A stretch of 23,300 bases of DNA from Alphaproteobacteria bacterium UBA7691 (GTDB lineage: Bacteria > Pseudomonadota > Alphaproteobacteria > Ferrovibrionales > Ferrovibrionaceae), in NCBI GenBank assembly GCA_002482765.1, contig DLGP01000021.1, positions 20,152-43,451 on the forward strand, in the 5' to 3' direction. The notes beneath the pieces were generated by a model. That model was not told where the DNA came from and made no database searches. It saw only the letters and a list, made by a program, of their open reading frames with translations. The position numbers and the translations under genes are program-made. Below, one piece after another: positions 1 to 6,525 of the stretch (position 1 is its first letter; each line of letters opens with the position of its first letter).

Positions 1-16
1 CCTGAGCTACGCCCGC
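1..16 (-). tRNA. tRNA-Gly, 5' end only (partial)
   Basis: Read on the minus strand, bases 16 to 1 give GCGGGCGTAGCTCAGG. This matches the acceptor strand and the start of the D arm of bacterial glycine tRNAs. The rest of the gene, including the anticodon, lies outside the window, so the Gly assignment rests on the acceptor stem alone. Confidence 0.6.
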
Positions 17-67
17 TCGGCGGCCCCGCGTTGCGGCTGCCAGAGAGGCAGCCCGCGTTGCAGGGCG

Positions 68-97
68 GATATATACCGGCACATCCGGGCTTTGCAA
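68..97 (-). promoter_or_regulatory. Possible promoter of the tRNA-Gly gene
   Basis: On the minus strand there is TTGCAA (97-92) followed 16 bases later by TATATA (75-70). This fits a sigma-70 type -35/-10 pair pointing at the partial tRNA. The leader would carry a perfect 7-bp hairpin (35-41 with 47-53, loop AGAGA). The assignment rests on position and motif only. Confidence 0.35.
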
Positions 98-147
98 GCG
101 TCTGGTCACACAAAATGTTTGGCTTTTTCAAACCGGATCGGCTGCGC

Positions 148-178
148 GGTGTTTTCCGGCCCGAGCCGGCAAAACACC
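148..178. other. Strong hairpin in the tRNA-Gly/tRNA-Glu intergenic region
   Basis: GGTGTTTT (148-155) pairs perfectly with AAAACACC (171-178). Inside it CCGGC (156-160) pairs with GCCGG (165-169) around the loop CCGA, with one bulged C at 170. No T-run follows on either strand, so it is not a typical intrinsic terminator. The surrounding 17-279 stretch holds no convincing gene. Confidence 0.5.
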
Positions 179-249
179 TTGCGCCTCCCGCCCGGCTCCT
201 GTATCAGAAGGCCGCCTCGCGCTGGCCTTGTGGCCGCGCCGACCCGGCA

Positions 250-274
250 GGCAGCCGCGCCCTAGGCGGCTGCC
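250..274. other. 9-bp perfect hairpin immediately upstream of tRNA-Glu
   Basis: GGCAGCCGC (250-258) and GCGGCTGCC (266-274) form a perfect 9-bp stem with a 7-base loop, ending five bases before the mature tRNA 5' end. It could be a processing or folding element of the tRNA precursor, or end an upstream transcript. No T-run follows. Confidence 0.45.
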
Positions 275-279
275 CTCGT

Positions 280-355
280 GTCCCCATCGTCTAGAGGCCT
301 AGGACGGCGCCCTCTCACGGCGCAAACCGGGGTTCGAATCCCCGTGGGGACGCCA
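280..355 (+). tRNA. tRNA-Glu (anticodon CTC), CCA encoded
   Basis: The acceptor stem is GTCCCCA (280-286) with TGGGGAC (345-351), the discriminator base is G352, and CCA is encoded at 353-355. The anticodon stem GCGCC (307-311)/GGCGC (319-323) encloses the loop CTCTCAC with anticodon CTC at 314-316, reading GAG. The T-loop GGTTCGAATCC is standard. The sequence is close to E. coli tRNA-Glu in the acceptor and D arms. The 3' end (340-362) recurs at 1470-1492, so the gene appears to have served as an integration site while staying intact. Confidence 0.97.
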
Positions 356-362
356 AAAACGC
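340..362 (+). repeat. Putative attL: 23-bp direct repeat covering the tRNA-Glu 3' end
   Basis: The repeat runs from the last T-arm bases through CCA and seven bases beyond. It matches 1470-1492 at 22 of 23 positions, the single difference being G346 against A1476. A direct repeat of a tRNA 3' end is the usual footprint of tyrosine-recombinase integration. Confidence 0.75.
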
Positions 363-443
363 TAAATTGTTCCAGAAAACACTTTTTCCGGCTGAACCTG
401 GACTTTGGCATATGCCGGGGTACACAAGTTAATATGCATAGTC

Positions 444-478
444 AAAGTGTATCCTGCGAACGGCGTCGTTCGCACTTT
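444..478. other. Compound inverted repeat in the leader of the island gene
   Basis: A perfect 7-bp dyad, GCGAACG (456-462) and CGTTCGC (467-473), is separated by GCGT. It is nested in outer arms AAAGT (444-448) and ACTTT (474-478), with a 7-base bulge on the left. It ends 70 bases upstream of the ATG at 549. Operator, RNA hairpin and recombination-associated roles are all possible. Confidence 0.45.
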
Positions 479-548
479 CACAGAATTGCAGAAGCGCGCC
501 ACTTGATTTGCTCGACGCTTTTCCTAACCCGAGGAAAACGAACGCCGT

Positions 549-1295
549 ATGGAAGACATTCTGAAATGGGGGGTAGATCGTGCAGCGGTGTTAGCTTCAT
601 GGACGAATGACAATCAGGGCGTCTTAACGGTGATCCTGTTTGCCATTACCGCGGCATTCGGCTGGGTAAGTGGCATCTTCTCTGCTTGGCGCCGTAAGCC
701 CAAGTTCAAGATTGTCCTACTTCATGGGCCGTCGTTCTGTTGCACGTTCCTGACCGGAAAGAAGGAGGGCGATCACGATGTCCATAGGACTGGAATTGCT
801 CTTTATCTCCGCGTTTCCAACGTAGGGTCTGCCCCGTCAAGCATTGAGGGCATTTCGGTGGGATATCATTGGCATCTGCGACCTGTAAGTACTCAATGGT
901 TCAGGTATGCGGTCGGCTGGTTCTGGCTTCATGAACAGTCAGTGGCATTGAATGACTTCCAGGCGCTTATAGGTGAGAACATCAAGGTCTATCCTTTCCT
1001 CAACCAACGCAGCATTTTATCTGGTGGGTCCGCTAATACGTTCCTGGAGGTTGGGCAATCCACCAATGGCGTGGTGTATTTCGAGCAACCTGACAGTTGG
1101 GGCGGCTGCTTCCCGACCTGCCGAAATGGCGTTGCGCGCATGAAGATTTCTGTTCGAGACGCCTTCGGAGCGCGGCACACGACTATATTTGATGTGCCCG
1201 TGGTCACAATCCATGAAGCCAGGCAATACAATCCATCCTTCGGAAAGACGTTGGCAGAGCTTCGCGGAGAGGTGCTTCCTCACGATACAGATTGA
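549..1295 (+). CDS. Membrane-anchored protein of unknown function (island cargo)
   Basis: This encodes 248 residues that I do not recognise. Residues about 24-45 form one hydrophobic segment, followed by a basic stretch (WRRKPKFK at 47-54) that suggests the bulk of the protein is cytoplasmic. The remainder alternates short beta-like strands with glycine/proline turns, such as LYLRVSNVGSAPSSIEGISV at 85-104, resembling a beta-sandwich domain. Three cysteines occur near residues 64, 65 and 187. The ATG at 549 follows a GAGG at 531-534, a rather long spacing of 14 bases, so the start is not certain. It is the only convincing gene between the two tRNA-Glu repeat copies, and its base composition differs from the neighbouring genes, consistent with horizontal acquisition. 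A defence or superinfection-type role would be typical of such cargo, but nothing in the protein shows it. Confidence 0.7.
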   Translation: MEDILKWGVDRAAVLASWTNDNQGVLTVILFAITAAFGWVSGIFSAWRRKPKFKIVLLHGPSFCCTFLTGKKEGDHDVHRTGIALYLRVSNVGSAPSSIEGISVGYHWHLRPVSTQWFRYAVGWFWLHEQSVALNDFQALIGENIKVYPFLNQRSILSGGSANTFLEVGQSTNGVVYFEQPDSWGGCFPTCRNGVARMKISVRDAFGARHTTIFDVPVVTIHEARQYNPSFGKTLAELRGEVLPHDTD

Positions 1296-1469
1296 GCCTT
1301 GCGCGGCGCCAAGCCAAGGCCGGGCAGGTTCCCGGCTAACTGAATTGCATTGCGTGGCGGTAACTGGTACACAAAATCCCGCACGCTGGTAAACGCAGAG
1401 CTTTCGCTGGCCTGGATTATTCATATTTCGCAATGCTTTAGCCGGTCGCCCCCGGCGACAATGGCGTTT
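1296..1469. other. Non-coding stretch at the right end of the island
   Basis: I see no gene, terminator with a T-run, or integrase fragment here. All open frames are short and overlap without a ribosome binding site. Confidence 0.4.
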
Positions 1470-1492
1470 CCCCGTAGGGACGCCAAAAACGC
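1470..1492 (+). repeat. Putative attR: second copy of the tRNA-Glu 3' end
   Basis: This matches 340-362 at 22 of 23 positions, including the GACGCCA acceptor end and the AAAACGC flank. Only scattered matches lie to its left (no intact T-arm, no anticodon arm), so it is not a tRNA gene. From 1493 onward the sequence would be the original tRNA-Glu downstream flank. Confidence 0.7.
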
Positions 1493-1675
1493 CACTTTTC
1501 GTTGCTACTGGTCAAGCTGGCCGAGAAACGCTATCAAGAAAATAGGGTTATCAAGCGGCATCGGGCATGGTTGCGGGTGGCGATGTCAGGCAGCTTGGTC
1601 TGGCAAAGCGATATTGGCGCCACAGGCAGGTCGCCCGGCATGTAGCATTGCCGCTCGGCTGGAGGGATTGGTTGA

Positions 1676-2419
1676 ATGTCGTGCTCGGCATGTCTTGAAG
1701 AGCAAAAAGACGGTTTTGAATTCACGATGGCGTTTCAGCCCATTCTGGATATTCCGGGCAAAAGCTTTTTTGCCCATGAGGCTTTGGTGCGCGGCATCAA
1801 TAATGAACCGGCTGCCGCCATTCTGTCGCAGGTGAATGACAGCAACCGCTATTGGTTTGATCAGCGTTGCCGGGTTCGCGCCATCGAGATGGCGGCGGCG
1901 CTGAATATCCAGGCGCGGCTTTCGATCAATTTTTTGCCGAATGCGGTCTACCGCGCCGAGTCGTGTATCCGCCTGACCATCGAGACCGCCGAGCGGGTCG
2001 GCTTTCCGCTGGATCGCATCGTGTTTGAAGTCACCGAGGGCGAGAAGGTGGTTGATCATGCGCATCTGATCAACATCATCCAGACCTACAAGAAATATGG
2101 CTTCCTGACCGCCATCGATGATTTTGGCGCCGGTTATTCCGGCCTCAATCTGCTGGCAAATTTTCAGCCTGATATCATCAAGCTTGATATGGCGCTGACC
2201 CGCAATATCGAGAGCGACCGGGTGCGCCGCGCCATTGTCTCCGGCATCCTGACGGTTTGTAAGGATCTTGGCATCGACGTGATTGCGGAAGGCATCGAAA
2301 CCAGGGCCGAACTGGATGCCTTGCTCGAACTTGGGATCAGCCGGTTTCAGGGCTATCTGTTCTCGCGTCCGTTATTCCAGGATTATGTCAGGGAATGGCC
2401 GCAATTTGATCCGGCCTGA
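1676..2419 (+). CDS. Stand-alone EAL-domain cyclic-di-GMP phosphodiesterase
   Basis: This 247-residue protein is essentially one EAL domain, the family that hydrolyses c-di-GMP to pGpG and lowers cellular c-di-GMP. The expected catalytic residues can all be found: E35 in the HEALVRG signature, N85 in INFLP, E118 in FEVTE, D148/D149 in DDFGAGYSG, K169 in IIKLD, E205 in AEGIET and Q225 in FQGYLFSRP. An active enzyme is therefore likely. There is no GGDEF, PAS or membrane segment. The short N-terminus has a CSAC pair (C3, C6) that could bind metal or sense redox. The start is well supported by GGAGGG (1661-1666) nine bases before the ATG. The gene lies just outside the tRNA-Glu repeat boundary and appears monocistronic. 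Its input signal is not evident. Confidence 0.93.
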   Translation: MSCSACLEEQKDGFEFTMAFQPILDIPGKSFFAHEALVRGINNEPAAAILSQVNDSNRYWFDQRCRVRAIEMAAALNIQARLSINFLPNAVYRAESCIRLTIETAERVGFPLDRIVFEVTEGEKVVDHAHLINIIQTYKKYGFLTAIDDFGAGYSGLNLLANFQPDIIKLDMALTRNIESDRVRRAIVSGILTVCKDLGIDVIAEGIETRAELDALLELGISRFQGYLFSRPLFQDYVREWPQFDPA

Positions 2420-2638
2420 TTGGCGATATTGAACCGTGTTTGCAATGCACTCGGTGTTCGCCTGGTTGTGCAGCCAGTGCCAACCGCCATCTGAACCCGG
2501 GCTGTGCCTGCCTGGATGATAGGCTACCTGGAATTCGAATGCCCTCAATGGCGCTATTGGCGATTATGAGAGACGCCAAACCTTATCCGCAGCCAATATC
2601 CCGGCCGAACAAACGATCAAGCATCCGGTGGCGCGGGG
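2420..2638. other. Intergenic region, no gene seen
   Basis: About 220 bases separate the EAL gene from the rhuM-like promoter. The open frames are short, lack plausible ribosome binding sites and show no recognisable domain. No clear terminator for the EAL gene is visible. Confidence 0.4.
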
Positions 2639-2647
2639 TGCTATAAT
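2639..2647 (+). promoter_or_regulatory. Extended -10 promoter of the RhuM-family gene
   Basis: TGCTATAAT is a perfect extended -10 (TGnTATAAT) with no recognisable -35, as is usual for this class. Transcription would start near 2654, leaving a leader of about 20 bases before the ATG at 2677. That argues against the GTG at 2656 being the start. Confidence 0.6.
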
Positions 2648-2676
2648 GTTCTTCTGTGACGGAGAAGGGCGCCCGC

Positions 2677-3708
2677 ATGAGCGACAACGATGCCGAGCCA
2701 GTGCATCTGGTGGAAGACGAAGCGACCGGCGACCGGTTTCTGGTTTATGGCACCGAAAAAGGGCTGCGGCTGGATATTCGTTATGAGGGCGAAACCCTCT
2801 GGATGACCCAGGCGCAGATCGGGCAGCTTTTTGGCCGGGATATTTCAACAATATCACGCCATATCGCCAATATATTTGAGGAAGGCGAGCTTTCCGAGTC
2901 GGCTTCTTTGCAAAAACTGCAAACAACCACCGGTCGACCGGCTGTACTTTATAACCTGGACGTTGTGATTTCCGTTGGCTATCGCGTGTCCTCTGCCCAG
3001 GCGACGGTTTTCCGTCGCTGGGCTACCGGTGTGTTGGTGCAGTTCGCAAAGCGGGGTTTTGTTGTTGATGCGCCCCGGCTCAAGCAGCCCGAAAATGCTG
3101 ACCGGATAACCGAACTCCGCGACATAATCCGCGACATACGCTCTGACGAAGCGAATGTGTATCTTGAACTGCGCAAGATTTGCTCGATGTGTCAGGATTA
3201 CGATGGCAGCACGGAAGCTGCGCGTGCGTTCTATCAACGCACACAAGCCAAGCTGGTCTATGCGGTTACATCGCACACACCGGCGGAAATCATCGCCGCA
3301 CGGGCGCAGCACGAAACTGAAAATATGGGGTTGCAGAGCTGGCATGGCGACAACATCAGGAAGGCCGATGTTGCGGTGTCAAAAAACTATCTCGCGCAGG
3401 CGGAAATCAAGGAGCTGAACCGCCTCACCACGATCCTGCTTGATATCTTCGAGGACCAGCTTGATATGGGGCGGCTGGTGGTGATGCAGGATGCCCAGAT
3501 GCTGCTGGATCGGCAGTTGGATCAGCTTGGCCGGGCCGTCTTGCGATCCGGCGGCTCCATGAAAGCCACTGACGCAAAACGCCTTGCCGAGGCGCAGTAT
3601 GAAAAATTCGCTGAGCAGCGCAAACTTGAGCGCCATCGTGAGGCCGCTGAACACATCGCGCTGCTGGCGCAGGAGGCAAAAAAATTGCCCAAAGCGCCGC
3701 GAGGCTGA
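2677..3708 (+). CDS. RhuM-family protein (virulence_RhuM)
   Basis: This 343-residue protein matches the RhuM family, named after a gene in Salmonella pathogenicity island 3 and widespread as an accessory gene. Residues about 42-70 (LWMTQAQIGQLFGRDISTISRHI) read as a helix-turn-helix, followed by the EEGEL segment and the YNLDVVISVGYRV block. The C-terminal half is helical and charged, with LNRLTTILLDIFEDQLDMGR typical of the family. The biochemical function is not established; DNA binding is inferred. I chose the ATG at 2677 because GGAGAAGGG (2661-2669) precedes it and the extended -10 at 2639-2647 sits too close to the in-frame GTG at 2656. Local AT-rich patches suggest an accessory origin. 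The gene is monocistronic, ending in an intrinsic terminator that overlaps its stop codon. Confidence 0.9.
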   Translation: MSDNDAEPVHLVEDEATGDRFLVYGTEKGLRLDIRYEGETLWMTQAQIGQLFGRDISTISRHIANIFEEGELSESASLQKLQTTTGRPAVLYNLDVVISVGYRVSSAQATVFRRWATGVLVQFAKRGFVVDAPRLKQPENADRITELRDIIRDIRSDEANVYLELRKICSMCQDYDGSTEAARAFYQRTQAKLVYAVTSHTPAEIIAARAQHETENMGLQSWHGDNIRKADVAVSKNYLAQAEIKELNRLTTILLDIFEDQLDMGRLVVMQDAQMLLDRQLDQLGRAVLRSGGSMKATDAKRLAEAQYEKFAEQRKLERHREAAEHIALLAQEAKKLPKAPRG

Positions 3709-3724
3709 TGCAGCCGCTTTTTTT
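3703..3724 (+). terminator. Intrinsic terminator of the RhuM-family gene
   Basis: GGCTG (3703-3707), loop ATG, CAGCC (3711-3715), then GC and seven T residues (3718-3724). The stem is short. The TGA stop at 3706-3708 lies inside the hairpin. Confidence 0.65.
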
Positions 3725-3761
3725 CATACGCCGCCCGCCGGTCGCGGTGCCGCTGCCGGGC

Positions 3762-5105
3762 CTATTGCAGCCCATAGAGGCGGTGGGCGGCGAGGTCGTT
3801 GAGCTGCGCCGCATTGGCCGGGCTGGCGCCGCCGATATGGCGGTAGAGTGCCGGATCGCGGGCGCCCTGGCGCAAGGCCGCAGCATCGGCCGCCGCTTCG
3901 GCGCCGAGAGTGCGATACGAGCGGCTGACCACAATTTGCTCGGGCAGCAGCGACAGGGCGAACAGCAGCAGGCCCCAAGGCAGCAGCCCGGCTGGCAACA
4001 GCTTGGGCTGGCGCCAGCCGAGCAAAGCCGTGGCGCCGGGCAGGCTGAGCAGGATGCCGGCCAGCACAAAGGCATTGAGCATGGCATAGCGGCCGGCGCT
4101 GCCATTGATCGCGCCGCTATCGGCGCGGGCCAGCGTGACCATGGCAATCGAGCCGAGGCCGAAGAGCAGGAGCAGCATGGCGAGGCGATCAAGCTGGCTC
4201 AGCCTGGTGGCAGCACGGGCAAACAGCCCCAGTAGCGCCAGGGCCAGCAGCAGGATCGCCGCGGCCAGGGCATAGCCGATGGCCGGCAGCATCACGATCA
4301 ACGGCGCGCCGAGTATGTGCAGGAAAAAGGCTGCGAAGCCGCCCCAATTCCAGCCGCCCCAATTCCAGCCGCCGAAGAGCAGGGGCGCCGGGCTGCGCAA
4401 CAGGTAGCCGGTGCCGTAAAGCAGCGCCAGCAAAGCTGCCGCCAGCCCCAACCAGGCCAGGTTGAGCACACGATAGCGGCCAGGGCGGATAAACTCGGCC
4501 AGGGCCAGCAAGGGCAGCAGCAGCAGGCTATTTGCCAGGCAGGTCGCCGCAGCCAGGCAGCAAATTGCCGCCGACGCCGCGCGCACCGGGCCAGCCCCGG
4601 CCGGCGCCCATAAAACCATGGCCGTCAGCGCCAGCAGGCAGGAAAGCGGATAATTATAGCCATTGGGGATCACAATCGCCTCAAGCTGAAAGGCGCGGAA
4701 CAGCAGCACCGCCAGCCCAAGCAGCAAAAGCGCGCGCCAGGGCCGGGAAAGCGGCGCCTGCCACACGGCCCAGGCCAGCACCAGGAAACAGCCGATCCAG
4801 GCCAGCAAAGCCAATGTGGCGAGATTGCCGATATGGCCGCCAGTCAGCATAACATCAGCGAACAGCAACAATTTTGGCAGCAGCACGAGATGGCCGTTAT
4901 ATAGCGGCAGCAAGCCGGCAGCGGAAAAACCCTGCTGCATATAGTCTCGCAGCATGTGCAGCAGATCATAACCGGGCAAGGGGAAGCTGGCGGTTGCCGC
5001 CAGATAGATGAAGCTGATGGCCTGCATTGCCGCCAGCAGCAGCAGCGGCAGCCAGATAAACGGCGGCAGGGTGATGTCGGCTGGTGCCTTGTATGGCTGG
5101 TTCAC
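3762..5105 (-). CDS. Multipass inner-membrane protein, possible GT-C-type glycosyltransferase-like
   Basis: The protein is about 447 residues, dominated by hydrophobic helices; I estimate nine to eleven membrane segments. After the first helix comes a loop with the sequence YNGHLVLLPKLLLFADV. This resembles the first periplasmic loop of uncharacterised GT-C-fold membrane proteins (NEHR..PRLL-type motifs), but the acidic residue expected there is not obvious, so the family is uncertain. The C-terminus after the last helix is soluble. I favour the GTG at 5105, which follows AGGACGGG and precedes the first helix by about 12 residues. Extending to 5237 adds 44 residues of non-hydrophobic sequence with no SD-supported start. 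Residues GGWNW are duplicated in tandem by an in-frame 15-bp repeat. The gene converges with the RhuM-family gene and appears monocistronic. Confidence 0.75.
   Translation of the reverse strand: MNQPYKAPADITLPPFIWLPLLLLAAMQAISFIYLAATASFPLPGYDLLHMLRDYMQQGFSAAGLLPLYNGHLVLLPKLLLFADVMLTGGHIGNLATLALLAWIGCFLVLAWAVWQAPLSRPWRALLLLGLAVLLFRAFQLEAIVIPNGYNYPLSCLLALTAMVLWAPAGAGPVRAASAAICCLAAATCLANSLLLLPLLALAEFIRPGRYRVLNLAWLGLAAALLALLYGTGYLLRSPAPLLFGGWNWGGWNWGGFAAFFLHILGAPLIVMLPAIGYALAAAILLLALALLGLFARAATRLSQLDRLAMLLLLFGLGSIAMVTLARADSGAINGSAGRYAMLNAFVLAGILLSLPGATALLGWRQPKLLPAGLLPWGLLLFALSLLPEQIVVSRSYRTLGAEAAADAAALRQGARDPALYRHIGGASPANAAQLNDLAAHRLYGLQ
4338..4367. repeat. Tandem 15-bp duplication inside the membrane protein
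   Basis: Two exact copies of a 15-bp unit (4338-4352, 4353-4367) are followed by a 6-base partial copy. The unit preserves frame and gives a doubled GGWNW in the protein. Confidence 0.9.
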
Positions 5106-5403
5106 AAAATCCCGTCCTGTTGCTGGCCGGGTGAACGCTATCGGTTTGCCATGGCAGCTTTGTCCGCTTGCATAGGCTTCCTGCCGGGGATTTTCTAGTG
5201 CTGGGCGTGTATCCTGGCTAACAAAACTGCCTGGCATTGCTTGGCGGCAAGGGTGATGGCAGGCGGGAATGGCCCAGGCATGCCTAAAAAGCGACGCTTT
5301 GGTGCTAAAAATTTCATCATACTGCCGCTTAATCCATCACGCGGCATATATTCTAACCTATTGTTTATATTATCATCTTCCCCTTGTGCACAATGCTGCG
5401 ATA
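5106..5403. other. Divergent intergenic region between the membrane-protein and chemoreceptor-like genes
   Basis: This is AT-rich at 5335-5380 and contains two perfect 10-bp palindromes: AGGCATGCCT (5276-5285) and TTGTGCACAA (5384-5393). Promoters for both divergent genes are expected here. I see possible -10 sequences (TATATT 5366-5371, TATTAT 5368-5373) but no matching -35. Confidence 0.4.
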
Positions 5404-5427
5404 GTGGTTCGTAGGCATACGAATCAC
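5404..5427. promoter_or_regulatory. 10-bp dyad upstream of the cache/MCP gene
   Basis: GTGGTTCGTA (5404-5413) and TACGAATCAC (5418-5427) are inverted copies with one G-T wobble, separated by GGCA. It lies 24 bases before the ATG at 5452. It could be an operator for a dimeric regulator or an RNA hairpin in the leader. Confidence 0.5.
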
Positions 5428-5451
5428 TCCTGATGAAAGACAATTTCGCTC

Positions 5452-6525
5452 ATGGTGCAATCCGCCCATCATTTGCAGGTGCATGGCCTGATCGACGATA
5501 TTGAGCGCGACGTTCAGCAATTTGGCAGCCGCAATGAGGAAATCGCTTTCCAGACCACCTTGCTGGCGCTGAATGCCTCGATCGAGGCGGCGCGGGCCGG
5601 CGAGACCGGGCGCAGCTTTGCCGTGGTGGCGCAGGAGGTGAAGGCGCTGGCCGGCCAAGTTTCCGAGAATTCCAAGCGCTTCCGCGATGTGATGCGGCTG
5701 CGTCTGACGGATTCAAAACAGGCTTCCGAGCAGATTGTTGGCCAGATCGTGAAAGACCTGGAAGGCCCGCGCCTGACCGACATGGCGCAGACCATGGTGC
5801 AGCTTATTGTGCGCAATCTGTATGAGCGCACCTGCGATTGCCGATGGTGGGCCACCGACGATGCGCTGTGGCGCGCCTTGCAGGAGCCGACGCCCGAGAT
5901 CGTGCAGCGTGCCGGCGAACGCCTGGCTGCGATCAACCGCTTCTACACCGTGTATCTCAACCTGATCCTGGCCGATAGCAGCGGGCGGATCATCGCCACC
6001 TCCAATCCGCAGCAATTTCCAAAAGTGGCGCGGGCCAGTGTGGCGCGCACACGCTGGTTTGCCGAGGCGATGCAATCGGCCAGCGGCGATGATTATATCG
6101 TCGACGATATCAGCAAAAGCGTAAGCCATGATGGCAAGGCGGTGGCGATCTATGCCGCTGCGGTGCGCGCCGATGGCCGGCTCAAGGGCGCGCCCATCGG
6201 TGTGCTGGGCGTGGTGTTTGACTGGGACAAGCAGGGCCACGGCATTGTCTGCGATGAACCATCGCTTTCGCCCGAAGAGTGGCAGCGCAGCCGCGTGCTT
6301 TTGCTGGATGCGCGCTCGCGTATCATCGCCGCCTCGGATCAGGCCGATCTGTATCAGCCTTTTGCGCTGGCTGCCGGCGATCAGGCGCGCGGCTATTATT
6401 ATCGCGATGACGGCGCGCTGGTGGCCTTTGCCAAAACCATCGGCTACGAAACCTATGATGGCCTGGGCTGGTGTGGTGTCATCGTACAGCACCCGGCCAG
6501 TAGCGGTCGCGCAGCAGGCGCTTGA
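5452..6525 (+). CDS. Short chemoreceptor-like protein: MCP signalling tip followed by a C-terminal cache domain
   Basis: The protein has 357 residues and no membrane segment. Residues about 28-70 carry the conserved hairpin tip of methyl-accepting chemotaxis proteins (TTLLALNASIEAARAGE, then GRSFAVVAQEVKALA), the part that contacts CheA and CheW. Only a short coiled-coil stub flanks it. From about residue 105 (LIVRNLYERTCDCRWWATD) to the end is a cache-like sensor with two PAS-like halves: LADSSGRIIATSNP near 170, then VLLLDARSRIIAASD near 282. The order is the reverse of classical receptors and the protein is predicted cytosolic. I believe this compact arrangement recurs in proteobacteria, so it need not be a truncation. 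No strong ribosome binding site precedes the ATG, and upstream in-frame sequence reaches a stop at 5434, so the start is close to correct. Its 3' end overlaps the convergent acyl-CoA synthetase by 47 bases. Confidence 0.85.
   Translation: MVQSAHHLQVHGLIDDIERDVQQFGSRNEEIAFQTTLLALNASIEAARAGETGRSFAVVAQEVKALAGQVSENSKRFRDVMRLRLTDSKQASEQIVGQIVKDLEGPRLTDMAQTMVQLIVRNLYERTCDCRWWATDDALWRALQEPTPEIVQRAGERLAAINRFYTVYLNLILADSSGRIIATSNPQQFPKVARASVARTRWFAEAMQSASGDDYIVDDISKSVSHDGKAVAIYAAAVRADGRLKGAPIGVLGVVFDWDKQGHGIVCDEPSLSPEEWQRSRVLLLDARSRIIAASDQADLYQPFALAAGDQARGYYYRDDGALVAFAKTIGYETYDGLGWCGVIVQHPASSGRAAGA

Larger units (their letters stand above)
340..1492. mobile_element. Small putative integrated element or remnant at tRNA-Glu
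   Basis: About 1.13 kb lies between the two copies of the tRNA-Glu 3' end. It contains one convincing gene (549-1295) and a compound hairpin (444-478). The gene reads as visibly less GC-rich at codon third positions than the flanking genes. No integrase or excisionase is visible, so this would be a decayed island, or a cargo mini-element moved by a recombinase encoded elsewhere. The boundaries are inferred from the repeat alone. Confidence 0.6.

Noticed and set aside
1470..1492. Second tRNA gene
   Set aside because: Only the 3' acceptor end and flank are present; no anticodon or D arm.
2440..2646. 68-codon frame between the EAL and RhuM-family genes
   Set aside because: No ribosome binding site, atypical composition, and it overlaps the RhuM promoter.
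2656..2676. GTG at 2656 as start of the RhuM-family gene
   Set aside because: It lies about two bases after the predicted transcription start; the ATG at 2677 has the SD.
5106..5237. 44-residue N-terminal extension of the membrane protein
   Set aside because: The upstream starts have no SD and the sequence is not hydrophobic. The GTG at 5105 has AGGACGGG upstream.
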